In this document: positions 10,990-22,042 of the stretch, in pieces | How the letters are laid out: every line of letters begins with the position of its first letter | Position numbering within the stretch: the stretch's first letter is position 1 | Origin: Liquidambar formosana | Taxonomy: Eukaryota > Streptophyta > Magnoliopsida > Saxifragales > Altingiaceae | Direction: 5' to 3' | DNA length: 64,000 nucleotides | NCBI GenBank assembly: GCA_039720395.1 | Contig: CM077826.1 | Span: 31,740,810 to 31,804,809 of the forward strand | The notes under the pieces: model-generated | Databases searched by the model: none | What the model was told of the DNA's origin: nothing | Seen by the model: the letters and a program-made list of their open reading frames with translations, nothing else | Program-made: the position numbers and the translations under genes

Positions 10990-11285
10990 TTTGCAAGGGG
11001 CTCGATCTGTGATTGGTCTTCTGCCCCTTCATGGTCTGTCGAGCCTTTAATCAAAGAAGCTATATCTCTTTTGTCCTCTTTTTCTGTTTGAAATGTTAGA
11101 GCTGTTCCCAGGCTTGCCAATAGAGCAACCTATTCGCTTGTCCAATGGGCAGCCTTTTATAACTTTTGGCCTCATCTCAATTTCTTCTCTTCCCTGTTTG
11201 TCCTTTGTGCGGATATGAATGAAGGAATGATGAAGAAACTGTAACTCCGTTTTCACCATAGGTAGAGCTCATAACAAAAAAAAAG
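10990..11285 (+). pseudogene. LINE ORF2 C-terminal (RNase H end) fragment
   Basis: Forward translation gives SAPSWSVEPLIKEAISLLSS, then, after a stop, VPRLANRATYSLVQWAAFY. This is the RLANRAAHxLxQWA signature at the end of the RNase H domain of plant non-LTR retrotransposons. An A-run at 11276-11285 may be the remnant of its tail. It is 5'-truncated and defective. Confidence 0.55.
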
Positions 11286-11289
11286 TACT

Positions 11290-11960
11290 TATTTATGATG
11301 CATCTTTGGAAGGGAAGAATAGATTGCTACCACGAAATTTGAAGGCAACTAGCACTATCTGAAAAACCCATATGCTTTTAGCGAAATATGGACAATTAGT
11401 TATCTTGATGCGGTAGTCGGTCCCACAAGGTGTTGTGCCGCTGTTGTGGCCCGCGACCATAATGGGAAGTTTTGGGGGTCTCTTTTCACATTTCTGATTG
11501 GGTGGACCCAATGGTAGCAGAGACCAAAGCGGTCAGATTAGCTGTGTTAACGGTTAGGGATAAACAATGGAACATGATATGCGTTGAAAGAGATGCCAAG
11601 TCCATCATTAATAACATGTTCTCCCCATCAGTGGGTGCCCCATGGCATTATGAAGTCATCATCTCGGACATAAGTTTTGGTTTGACATAATTTAACTCTG
11701 GTACTTCTCAAAAAATTCCTAAAGTGGCTAATGGAGCTGCTCACAGCCATGGCACAGTGGGCACTCAGCTTGGACTTTTCAGGTTTTTTTGGTGCAGACT
11801 CTCTTCCTGCCCTAATTATGGAGGTCTGCCTTGCAGATTTGTGCTAGTCCCTTCTAGGTTTTTTGTTGTTTCGTTTTGTTCCTTTTGGTTGTTCGATTGG
11901 GTTTTTTTATGTTCTTCTTCGCAAAAAAATAAATAAAAAATAAAAATGAAAAAAAGGTCT
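11290..11960 (+). pseudogene. 5'-truncated LINE ORF2 3' end (RNase H domain) with A-rich tail
   Basis: Two forward frames join into one RNase H domain: ARDHNGKFWGSLF (about 11449-11490) shifts frame into DPMVAETKAVRLAV (about 11505-11545) and ICVERDAKSIINNM (about 11579-11620). The final LxAQWALSLDFSGFF stretch (about 11750-11790) is in a third frame. Plant LINE RNase H domains show the same order. The sequence ends in an A-rich tail of AAATAAATAAA type at 11925-11956, as expected for an old LINE insertion on the + strand. At least two frameshifts make it non-functional. Confidence 0.7.
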
Positions 11961-13985
11961 GAGCATCAATTGAAGAGCGCGCACTAGTAAATAGTAAATA
12001 GTAATAATAATAATGCTCCAACATTGGAATGCAGAAGCAATTTCCTTGGGCATACCAGAGCTTTGCATTAATTGGCCCATCCTAGCCTTTATCAAAAACA
12101 AAAGGCCCATCAGCATTTAATAAGGTGGTAATAATAAAATCCCCCACTAGGCCCATATGGAAATTAAGAAAACTGTTTTGGTCCTCCTTGATTAATGTTA
12201 AGATAATCAATCTTCAATTATTGCTCTAAAAATCCTCACTTGTAGGGATACACAAATTCAGCAGTCAGCCCCTAGACTCTATATATTTTCGCCAAAATAT
12301 CTCTCGATCTCATCATCCCTGTATCAATATTTTTTCTTAATATTGCTAACAGTGAAAGTAGAAGTATTCATTTTTTTAGGAATAGGTGTCCACTTGAACA
12401 AGAGATATCAAAATGTTGTGAATTCCTTTTTTTTTTTTTTTTTTTTTTTTAAGGGGGGGGGGTGGGTAGACTCAGATTCGTGCCATATGTGAAACGACAT
12501 AGATTAATGATGAGGAAAGATAAGTGGTCCTAAGTTTCAATCTGGTAGATTAAAAGTTCTCAATTGAGCTCATACACCAGACTGACATGAATCAGTAGTA
12601 CAAGCTGCCAATCTTTGTATTAAATTAATTATAATAAAATAAAAATAAAATAAAATATAGATATATATATATATAGAGTGCCTTTTTCCAAAAGACCATC
12701 CTGCCCCCTATTGTAAACCCCTGCCCCCTATTGTAAACTTAGGAGTACTTAGCTTTTGTCATCATTAATCAATGTCGTCCAGCATACCATTATTTTTATT
12801 TTAAAAAAAAAAAAGACTTATGAAAATGAGGGTCTTTATCTCCATTGTGGAATGTGGAGTTTAGTTTATTTAAATCACAAAAAGACAAAGAAACCCTTTG
12901 GACGTGCATGGTGAAATTTAAATATATATAGTTTTCTCGTGACATAGTTAATTATAGATTAATTATTAAACCAAAAAAATGTTTCATTTGTTTATAAAGG
13001 AGAAGTGGTTACCGCCCTCGGTTTCATTAATAGCATGGAAATCCCGTTTCAATCACATTATAATATTAAATTTCCCTTTTTTCTAATCTACCATCCACAA
13101 TTTAATGCAACTTGACAGGGCCACACGCGTGCTTTATTAACAATAAAATATATGAGTAATGTTATATGGTTCCCTATCTTTACGTGATCGATCATTTTAT
13201 TTTATTTTGATCATAGATCATTTTATTTTATTTTATCCTTGACATGGTTTGTTTATGCTTAGGATCCTTTCCAGCACGTCAATCTCGGTAATGCTGTGGA
13301 CACGTATCATATTTGTGTATTCTTGATCTCAATGCCATTTTTATATTAAATTCAATTAGTGTCACAAGCCTCCAAGCGACTATATAAAAACAGAGAAATT
13401 AGGTGCATTCAAAAGAAATTCATATAAAGCGTACTTAGTAATTTAATCTTTTTTTGGACTTACCTAGTGTACGTGATTTGTTTGTTATCGCATGCATTCA
13501 AAACAATTAAATCCCCTCTCTTCAGGGAACTAAAAAATGGTAATACTTTTGGACTGACTTAATGTACGTGATTAATTTGTTGGTTGTCACATGCATTCAT
13601 AAATCACAATAATTAAATCCCTTCGCTTCAACTGAAAAATGGCAGAACCTGTACCGTCCCATCTGACTTGGCAATCCTCTCCGTACTTAACACAAGAAAG
13701 TGATCAGCATTGGTTGAGCTTTAACCAAATTTTGACACATGTGGATTCTTAATTATTACGATGCATATGATTAGATTGTGATTGTGAAAAATCATTTTTT
13801 ATGAATTGATTAGTTAACATGGGGTGTATGAGTTGATGGCATGATAGAATGGTTGTATTTGGGTCACTTGTTAGGTAAATAGTCTTTGAGATTACGCTCA
13901 TGCATGAGCATTGGTCCCCATATATTGATATTGGTAGGATTAGGATTAATGATAGGTTTTATTAATTGTCAATAAATAAATAAAT
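11961..13985. other. Intergenic, simple-sequence rich, no gene seen
   Basis: Contains a T-run followed by a G-run at 12429-12462, a TA microsatellite at 12659-12675, a short direct repeat (CTGCCCCCTATTGTAAAC) at about 12703-12739, and a 20-bp direct repeat of ATCATTTTATTTTATTTT type near 13191-13231. No coding sequence, TIR pair or RNA gene was recognised. Confidence 0.4.
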
Positions 13986-13988
13986 AAA

Positions 13989-14183
13989 TGGTTAGGCACT
14001 TGGCCCCAAAGTGATTGTCTCGAGTGGAGGTGAAAGATCCCGAATTCGAGTTACAATATTTTGGAAAAAATCCCTGGGCTAGCAATTTACCATTGCCCAC
14101 CCGTTGCGACAGTGATTAGTTCCTTGGTTGTCAGCTTTGAGGATACACTGGATCAAAGACCAAAAAAATAAAATAAATAAATA
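13989..14183 (+). mobile_element. SINE-like tRNA-related retroposon
   Basis: It begins TGGTTAGGCACTTGG, which resembles a pol III A box, and has GAATTCGAGTT about 50 bp on as a degenerate B box. The unit ends in an A-rich tail (CAAAAAAATAAAATAAATAA). AAAT repeats on both sides prevent a clear TSD call. Plant SINEs have this layout, but the boxes are degenerate. Confidence 0.45.
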
Positions 14184-14837
14184 ACATGGTATGAGTGTAA
14201 GAATATTATTTATAGGATCAATTGTTAGAGTTTAATTAGAACAGAAAATTATATATTTCAACTATTTCTTAATGCAAAAGTTTAGGTACTCTTTTTAAAC
14301 ACTCTTGTGTAGCCCAGTGCATGACTTTACGCTATTAAGATACACCATGACTCAATGAATCCTTATAATCATGATTGTTATATAAGATATTATCAATACT
14401 TCTATTTTAAATCACATCATCAACCTGTTTTTGTGCAAACCATAATATAGAATCAATATGAACTCATCAAAATTAAAATTAAAAATAAAGGCCAGCATTT
14501 ATAAAACTTAATTTTTCCAAAAATGCTTTTTCTTACTTGGTATTGGGTTTTGTGTTAAAAGTAATTATTAAAATAACAAAATGTAGTATAAGAAACTTCA
14601 CAAAATTTATGATTTGATTTTTCAAAGTGGACAAATATTTTGAAACAAAAAATAAATAAATAAATAAATAACAAAAACGGCCTATCTTTATGAGACTAAA
14701 ATAATAGATAATGCATACACAAATACACGATAAGAAAAGTCACATACACCACGTAGACCAAAAGAGATCCAAAAGAAGGATTTGTGATTTTAGTCTCTCT
14801 TTCTTTTTCATTTTTTGGGTATAAAAGAAAATGTCAA
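14184..14837. other. AT-rich intergenic DNA
   Basis: Nothing recognisable apart from short AAAT repeats (14651-14672). The T-rich stretch at 14797-14816 may correspond to the A-tail of the minus-strand LINE that begins next to it. Confidence 0.4.
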
Positions 14838-15052
14838 CATCAACGTGGATTGAATCTACCAATAGCATTTTCCCAATGAATATATAAAATTTCTTTCAAA
14901 AAATTAGAATCCCAAATTTGATTATCTTTAATTATATAACCTAAATTAGTTAAGAAATCAGTAACTTGATTTCCTTCTCTATAAACATGATTTATTCTAA
15001 CTTCCATATTACACTCTAAAATTATCTTCATACAATCATTTAAAATACTTAA
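14838..15052 (-). pseudogene. LINE ORF2 3' end (RNase H C-terminus), split from its upstream part by a copia insertion
   Basis: The minus-strand frame encodes KIILECNMEVRINHVYREGN then QVTDFLTNLGY, the HVxREGNxxADxLAxLG signature that closes the RNase H domain of plant LINEs. The upstream part resumes at 22043 beyond the copia element, and the split point carries the copia target duplication CTTAA. Confidence 0.8.
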
Positions 15053-15655
15053 TGTTGGGGAAATTTTTGTGTAATTGATCTAAATGTTCAAATAATTAAT
15101 AGAAATTTAAAATTTTCACAATATAAAATATCGAATCACACAAGTAATAACAATTAAAATTATAAAGCATAATAACATGAGAGAAATTAAAGAGATAAAG
15201 TTAGAATAGCTGGCCTGTGGGAAGGCACGTGTGCTCATGCTGTCCTAAAGGAGTTATCGCCTCCCTACATACAGGTTCTGGCGGACGACAACACCTCCAA
15301 GATACAACCCCAGAAGCTCGCAGCTAACTCTTCTATGAGTACGTTCACAGGAAGAGAAATTTGAACCGTCCTCGATCAGTTGCCCCAAAATATGTGAAAA
15401 AGATATAGAGAAAAATATACTGTAGAGAGAAGAGAAGAGAAGAACGTATGTGTGTCTGATATGTTTTAGGTCTCTTGATGTATGCCTTTATATAGGCATC
15501 TAAGTCTTGGGCTTTAATGCCCTAACGGCTAGTGCTATAAAATTATAACAGCCAAATTAATTGGGCTTGTAACAGCCCAACAGTCATATAGGTTAATTCC
15601 CAAATTAAAAGCCTCATAGGTTACAAGTTTTGAAACTTCACCAATAATTCTTACA
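15053..15655 (-). repeat. 3' LTR of the copia element
   Basis: 603 bp, from TGTTGGGG to CTTACA on the + strand. On the element's strand a TATATAAAGG box lies at about 15496-15487, and a GAGAAGAGAAGAGAAG tract lies nearby. Nearly identical to 21441-22042. Confidence 0.95.
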
Positions 15656-16220
15656 ATCCCCCACAAGATTCAAAACTTTAAAATAAAATTAAATAAATTA
15701 TATAAACATATGAAATATACATATGGGCAACTATATACTATGCAATGGGCGTAGGTGTTTTCTGGACTTGAACCTACACTTAGTGTTGACAGTTTCCATC
15801 TGAGGAGTCATAGTGGCAAAGCTTGAACTTGGCCCCTTGAGCCAAACTTCAACATGTCACACACATAGTATTGATATGGGACTTGGTTCGATGCGGGTTA
15901 GCGCTATTTATGGCCATGCGCTAGTATCTTGATTCTCATGAGAATTTCTAGGGTCAGCCCAATCCCATAGCCGCGGCCTCACGGCGGTTCTCACTTAGGT
16001 AAGTCCTCTAAGGGTACTGTGACCGTACCCTGCAGGAGTGTTCCTGCCTTGGGCTTATTCAGAGTAAAACTCTTCCTTACTGTCACATTAATAGCACTCT
16101 CACCATAGGGATGGGGAGGAGACGCTCTCCTCATAAAAGGTGCTAATAATGAGTCACGCTCTACGAATTGTTTCTACCCATTGAACCTTCTTCATGGGAT
16201 CTCCAATCACAAAGGTTGGG

Positions 16221-19200
16221 TTACTTCCGTTGGTGACTCCCTGTGGGCTTAAGCCCCATCCCCCTCGATGAATCTAGGACTGCATTCCTAGAAAGACCTT
16301 TGGTCAGCTGATCAGCAACATTTTTCTCAAATTTAATAAAGTCAAGAGATACAACATTTTTATTAAGCATGCTTTTCACAGATTTTAGGCACACATGTAT
16401 ATGCCTATTCATCTTCTTATTTGTATGAGATTGATTCACTAAATCAATAGAAGCTTTACTATCACAATGTATAGATATAGCAGGCACACTATCACCAATT
16501 AAAGAAATTTCTAATAACAAATTTCTAATCCAATCAGCCTCAGTACAGGTAGTATCTAGAGCTATTAATTCAAATTCCATAGTGCTCCTAGATATAATGG
16601 TTTGCTTCTTTGAACCCCATGAGATAACAGCTCCTCCTAATAAGAATATATATCCTGTAGTAGATTTTACATCTACACTATCAGTTATCCAGTTGGCATC
16701 ACTATATCCTTCCACTACTCCTGGAAATCCTTTATAACATAAGGAATAATCTAGAGTTCCTTTAAGATATTTAAATTCTCTCTCCAAAGCAACCTAATGT
16801 TCTTTACTAGGATTGTGTGTATATCTACTTAATCTTCCAACCGCATATGCTATATCAGGTCTAGTCTTATTTGCAATATACAACAAAGATCCTATTGCTT
16901 GAGAATATTTTAACTGGGATACAGGTTCTCCAACATTTTTTGTCAAATATATATTAGGATCATATGGTGTAGACACTGGTTTAACATCATAATATTTAAA
17001 CCTTTTAATCATCTTCTCAATAGCATTAGATTGATCTAAAAATATTCCTTCCGAATTTCTAACCAATCTCATTCCCAAAATTATATGTGCTTCTCCCATA
17101 TCTTTCATATCAAAATTCTTGGATAAATAATCCTTAATATCCTTTACAATATCTAGACTCGTACCAAAGATCAAAATATCATCCACATATAAACAAAGTA
17201 TAGCATGTTGACCTTTATCCATCTTATAATATACACATTTATCATATTCATTAATCTTAAATCCATAATTTAAAATAACACTATCAAACTTTTCATGCCA
17301 TTGTTTGGGAGCTTGTTTAAGTCCATATAAAGATTTCACTAACTTACATACCTTATGTTCTTGTCCCTTAACTATGTAACCCTCAGGTTGCTCCATATAA
17401 ATCTCCTCTTCTAAATCTCCATTTAAGAAAGCGGTCTTTACATCCATCTGATGTATAACTAACTTATGAATAGATGCTAGGGCTACCAAAATTCTAATTG
17501 TTGTAATTCTAGATACTGGAGAGTAAGTATCAAAATAATCTATTCCTTTCTTTTGAGTAAATCCTTTAGCTACTAATCTAGCCTTATACTTATCTATACT
17601 TCCATCAGATTTTAACTTTTTCTTAAACACCCATTTACATCCTATTGCTTTACTTCCTGGAGGTAGAATGGTCAACTCCCAAGTATTATTTTGAATTATT
17701 GATTCAAACTCACTATTTATTGCTTCCTTCCAAAATGGTGCATCTATCGATGACATAGCTTCTTCATATGTCGTAGGATCTCCTTCAATTAAGTAAGTAT
17801 AAAAACCATCTCCAAAATTCTTTTCTATTCTTCCTCTTTTACTTCTTCTAACTTCTATTTGGGCATTAGTCTCTTCATCTCTATGTATGCTAGTAGATGG
17901 TCTATCTCTATCATAGGGTCTATCAATAACTTGGGTGGAAATCCTAGTTTTAAAGGGAAAAATATCTTCAAAGTATGTGGCATCTCTTGCTTCTATTATA
18001 GTATTATTAGAAATATCGCTAACCTCAGAATTCACTACTAAAAATCTATTAGCACTACTATTGTGAGCATATCCTAAAAACACTGCATCTATTGTTTTAG
18101 GACCTATCTTCTTTCGTTTGGGTTCAGGGATTGCTACCTTCGCAAGGCACCCCCACACTTTTAGAATATTTAATCTAGGTGCTCTATATTTCCACAACTC
18201 ATATGGTGTCTTCTCAAGATCTCCAACTGTAACTCGGTTAAGAATAAAACAAGCACAGAGTATAGCTTCTCCCCAAAAATTTTCAGGTAACCCAGAACTT
18301 AGTAACATTGCATTTACCATATCCATTAATGTTCGGTTTTTCCTCTCAGCTACACCATTTGATTGTGGTGAATAAGGTGGTGTTACTTCATGTACAATCC
18401 CATGTTCTTGACAATATAAATTCAAATCAGTTAAACTATATTCACCTCCTCTATCGGACCTAAGCCTCTTTATTTTCTTTTCTAATTGATTCTCAACCTC
18501 GAGTTTGTATATCCTAAATTTCTCAAATACCTTGTCTTTAGTTTTAATTAAGTAGACATAACAATATTTAGAATAATCATCTATAAAGGTTAGAAAATAT
18601 TTGTTCCCAGCTCTAGTAGGAGGTCTATTAGAATCACACACATCGCTATGTATTAAGTCTAAAAGATTGGTGCCTCTCTGAACAGGTTTATGAGCTTTCC
18701 TAGGTTGTTTAGCTTGTACACATATCTCACATCTATGTTTAAGATCCACTTTCGCTTTAGGGATTAAACCTAGATCCATCATGTTCTTTAATTTCTTTAA
18801 ATTCACATGCCCCAATCGTTCATGCCACACAATACTCAATTCAACATTGAAAATACTTGGAGGAATTTTATTAACATCATTAACTGACATTACATTCAAC
18901 TTGAAAAGACCTTCACTTACATAACCTTTACCAACAAAAATATTATTCTTGGTTATTACAACCTTATTAGACTCCATGACAACTTTATAACCTTGCTCAA
19001 CTAAAGAAGACCCACTAACTAAATTCCTTCTTACTTCAGGGACATGCCGCACACCACTCAAAGTCAAGACCTTCCCAGATGTCATCTTTAAGTCCACTTG
19101 TCCAATCCCTAACACACGTATGGTGGAATCATTTCCTAACGTCACACATCCTCCACTTGAGTTCTGATAATTTTTGAAAAATGATCGATCAAAACAAACA

Positions 19201-20246
19201 TGTACATTAGCTCCAGAGTCTAACCACCAATCATTGCTTAAATATGTAATATTAATGGATGGGTTAGGATTATACCTTATGGAGGGTTCATAAGAATTCT
19301 CTTGTTCCTCATCAACTAACATATTGACTTGGGCTTTTGGTCTCCCTTGTCCTCTCCTATTGTTGTAATTGGGCTTGAACTCCTCAGTCTTTTTGAAGAA
19401 ACAATCTTTAACCAAGTGATTGGACCTCCCACATACGAAACACAGCCTCTTTTCACCTTCCTTGCCCTTATTCTTATTTTGTTGTTGGTGGTTTCTAGGT
19501 TGGCTATTATTATTCCTCCTATAATCCTTTTTAAAGTTTCTCCCTCTAGGACGGAATTGGTTTTGACCTCTATTGTTGAAATTGGAGTTGGGATTTCTAT
19601 TGTTTTCTACTAAGTTCAGCCTAGCTTCCTGTTCATTTGATCTTTTGGACTCTCCCCTATGTTGTTCTTCAATTCTAATAAAACTAAAGACTTGGGTCAA
19701 AGTCAAATCTCCTTGTTTATGTCTAAGTGACTTAGCAAAATTGGACCATGAAGGTGGAAGTTTATCAATCAGGCATGATACCTTAAAATCTTCACTAAGT
19801 TTGGTACCTTTTTTCTCTACTTCTTTCAACATTTCTTGAAACTCATGGATTTGGGCATTTATTGATTTTCCATCTTTCATAACATATTTATTAAAGTTTG
19901 AAACACTAAACCTTTCTATACCGGCATCTTCAATTCCATACTCGGCTTCCAAGAGACTCCAAAGTTCTTTTGCACTACTAGTGGTGGAACGATAAACATC
20001 ATACAAACGGTCAGAAAGTGCACTAAGGATCCTATGGCGACAATGAAAATCTATTTGGTCCTTAAAAAGGGTTGGCATAGATGACGTTGATTCCTTAGTT
20101 GTTTCACTAGGAGTTGGTGTTTGTTCTTCTAAGGCAGAATAAAATCCTAACACAGTCAACCAATATACCATTTGACTTTGCCATATCCTAAAGTTTTGAC
20201 CATTAAATTTTTCAGGTTTTACTGAATTAGCCTTTTCAGATGCCAT
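16221..20246 (-). pseudogene. Copia gag-pol polyprotein with one in-frame stop
   Basis: A frame from the ATG at 20246 (MASEKANSVK) runs to a TAG at about 16796-16794 and continues in the same frame to 16221, about 1340 codons in all. Domains in order: gag with zinc knuckle CFVCGRSNHLVKDC (about 269-282), protease DWWLDSGANVHV (about 339-350), integrase HHCC (HERLGH to CEICVQAK, about 475-513) and DDE core (HSDVCD, RSDRGGEY, NGVAERKNRT), reverse transcriptase with LNGDLEEEIYMEQPEGY and YVDDILIFG, and RNase H with YSDANW and [11 protein letters not shown]. The order integrase before reverse transcriptase defines Ty1/copia. The stop falls between reverse transcriptase and RNase H. An upstream in-frame ATG (20354) adds a hydrophobic leader unlike gag; I prefer 20246. 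Confidence 0.93.
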
Positions 20247-20399
20247 ATATAATATTTTAAGGATGGGCAAATAAATTACACTGCATAATTTAAATATTAT
20301 GTTAATCAAACAAATTTTCAGCAATAAAAATAATGAATCTATATCATAAACCAATACAAGCTAGCAATTAAATTTATGCAAATGAAAATTAATTATTAT

Positions 20400-21300
20400 C
20401 ACTAATTATTGTCTTCAAATTTAAAATAATAAACAAAACTTTTCTTTAATTTATATAAAACAGTACAAAACTGTTTTAAATAGAAGACTGTTTTTTTTTT
20501 TTTTTAAATAACTAAAACAGTAAACAAAAACCATTTATTTTTTTTTTTTTATATAAAAGAATAGTAAATTGATTTTATTGTTGTTATAATGACAAAGCTG
20601 TTTTTATAAAGCAGTACAAAAAACTGTACTCAAACAGTGAACAAAACTGTTACGTTACAGCAAAAGCAAAACTGCAAAACTGTTTTTTTTTAAAAAATTT
20701 ATATCAAAACAGTGATAGATACAATAAATATAAAACAATTATGTTACAGCAAAAGTAAAACTGTAACACTGATTTTTTTAAAAAATATAAAACAGTAAAC
20801 AAAACTGTTTTTTTTTTTTAAATTATGTAAAACAGTCCAGAAAACTTGTTTTTTTTTTTTTTTGAAATTTAAAAACAGTAAACAAAACTGGTTTTTCCTT
20901 TAATTATATAAAACAATACAGTTTTTCCTTTAATTATATAAAACAATACAGAAAACTGTATTATATAGAAAATAGTTTTTTTTTTTTTTTTTTTTTCCCT
21001 TCAAAACAAACAGTTTATAATAAACTGATTTTATTACTGTTGTTGCAGCAAAACTGTTCCTGTAAACCAGTAAATATAAAACTGTTTTTTTATTATTATT
21101 TAAAACTGTTAAAACGAAATTGTTTTGTAAAACAGTAAAACAAAACAGTAAAATCTATTAATACTAAACTGTTACAATCTGTGACAGTAGCTCTTATTAT
21201 TTTATTTTTATATATATCACCAGAACTGTTACAAACTTTTTAGAAAGGAACGGTTTTTTTATTGAATAGTAAACAATCGTAGGTGAGGTTTTTTTTTCTT
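20400..21300. repeat. Copia leader region filled with ACAGT/ACTGT inverted motifs and T-runs
   Basis: Between the 5' LTR and gag, about 900 bp consist of irregular units such as AAAACAGTAAACAAAACTGT separated by runs of 8-18 T. The two half-sites can pair into many small hairpins. An exact duplication of about 30 bp (TTTCCTTTAATTATATAAAACAATACAG type) lies at 20892-20951. There is no ORF. Confidence 0.7.
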
Positions 21301-21440
21301 TTTTTTTTTCCTTTGAATAAATAAATATAAAACAATAATTTAATTCTTAAAACATTTGAACCACGATGTGAACCACAAAGTTTCTATCTCCCAACGTTTT
21401 TTAATATAAACATGGAATTCGTTCGATAACTCCTTTAGAT

Positions 21441-22042
21441 TGTTGGGAAATTTCTGTGTAATTGATCTAAATGTTCAAACAATTAATAGAAATTTAAAAT
21501 TTTCACAATATAAAATATCGAATCACACAAGTAATAACAATTAAAATTATAAAGCATAATAACATGAGAGAAATCAAAGAGATAAAGTTAGAATAGCTGG
21601 CCTGTGGGAAGGCACGTGTGCTCACGCTATCCTAAAGGAGTTATCACCTCCCTATGTACAGGTTCTGGCGGACGACAACACCTCCAAGATACAACCCCAG
21701 AAGCTCGCAGCTAACTCTTCTATGAGTACGTTCACAGGAAGAGAAATTTGAACCGTCCTCGATCAGTTGCCCCAAAATATGTGAAAAAGATATAGAGAAA
21801 AATATACTGTAGAGAGAAGAGAAGAGAAGAACGTATGTGTGTCTGATATGTTTTAGGTCTCTTGATGTATGCCTTTATATAGGCATCTAGGTCTTGGGCT
21901 TTAATGCCTTAACGGCTAGTGCTATAAAATTATAACAGCCAAATTAATTGGGCTTGTAACAGCCCAACAGTCATATAGGTTAATTCCCAAATTAAAAGCC
22001 TCATAGGTTACAAGTTTTGAAACTTCACCAATAATTCTTACA
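21441..22042 (-). repeat. 5' LTR of the copia element
   Basis: 602 bp and the promoter-bearing LTR for the minus-strand element. It differs from the other LTR at about ten positions, mostly transitions, and by one G in the opening G-run. Confidence 0.95.

Noticed and set aside
20247..20354. Upstream start of the copia polyprotein
   Set aside because: The 36 extra residues are hydrophobic and unlike gag; the ATG at 20246 gives a typical gag start.
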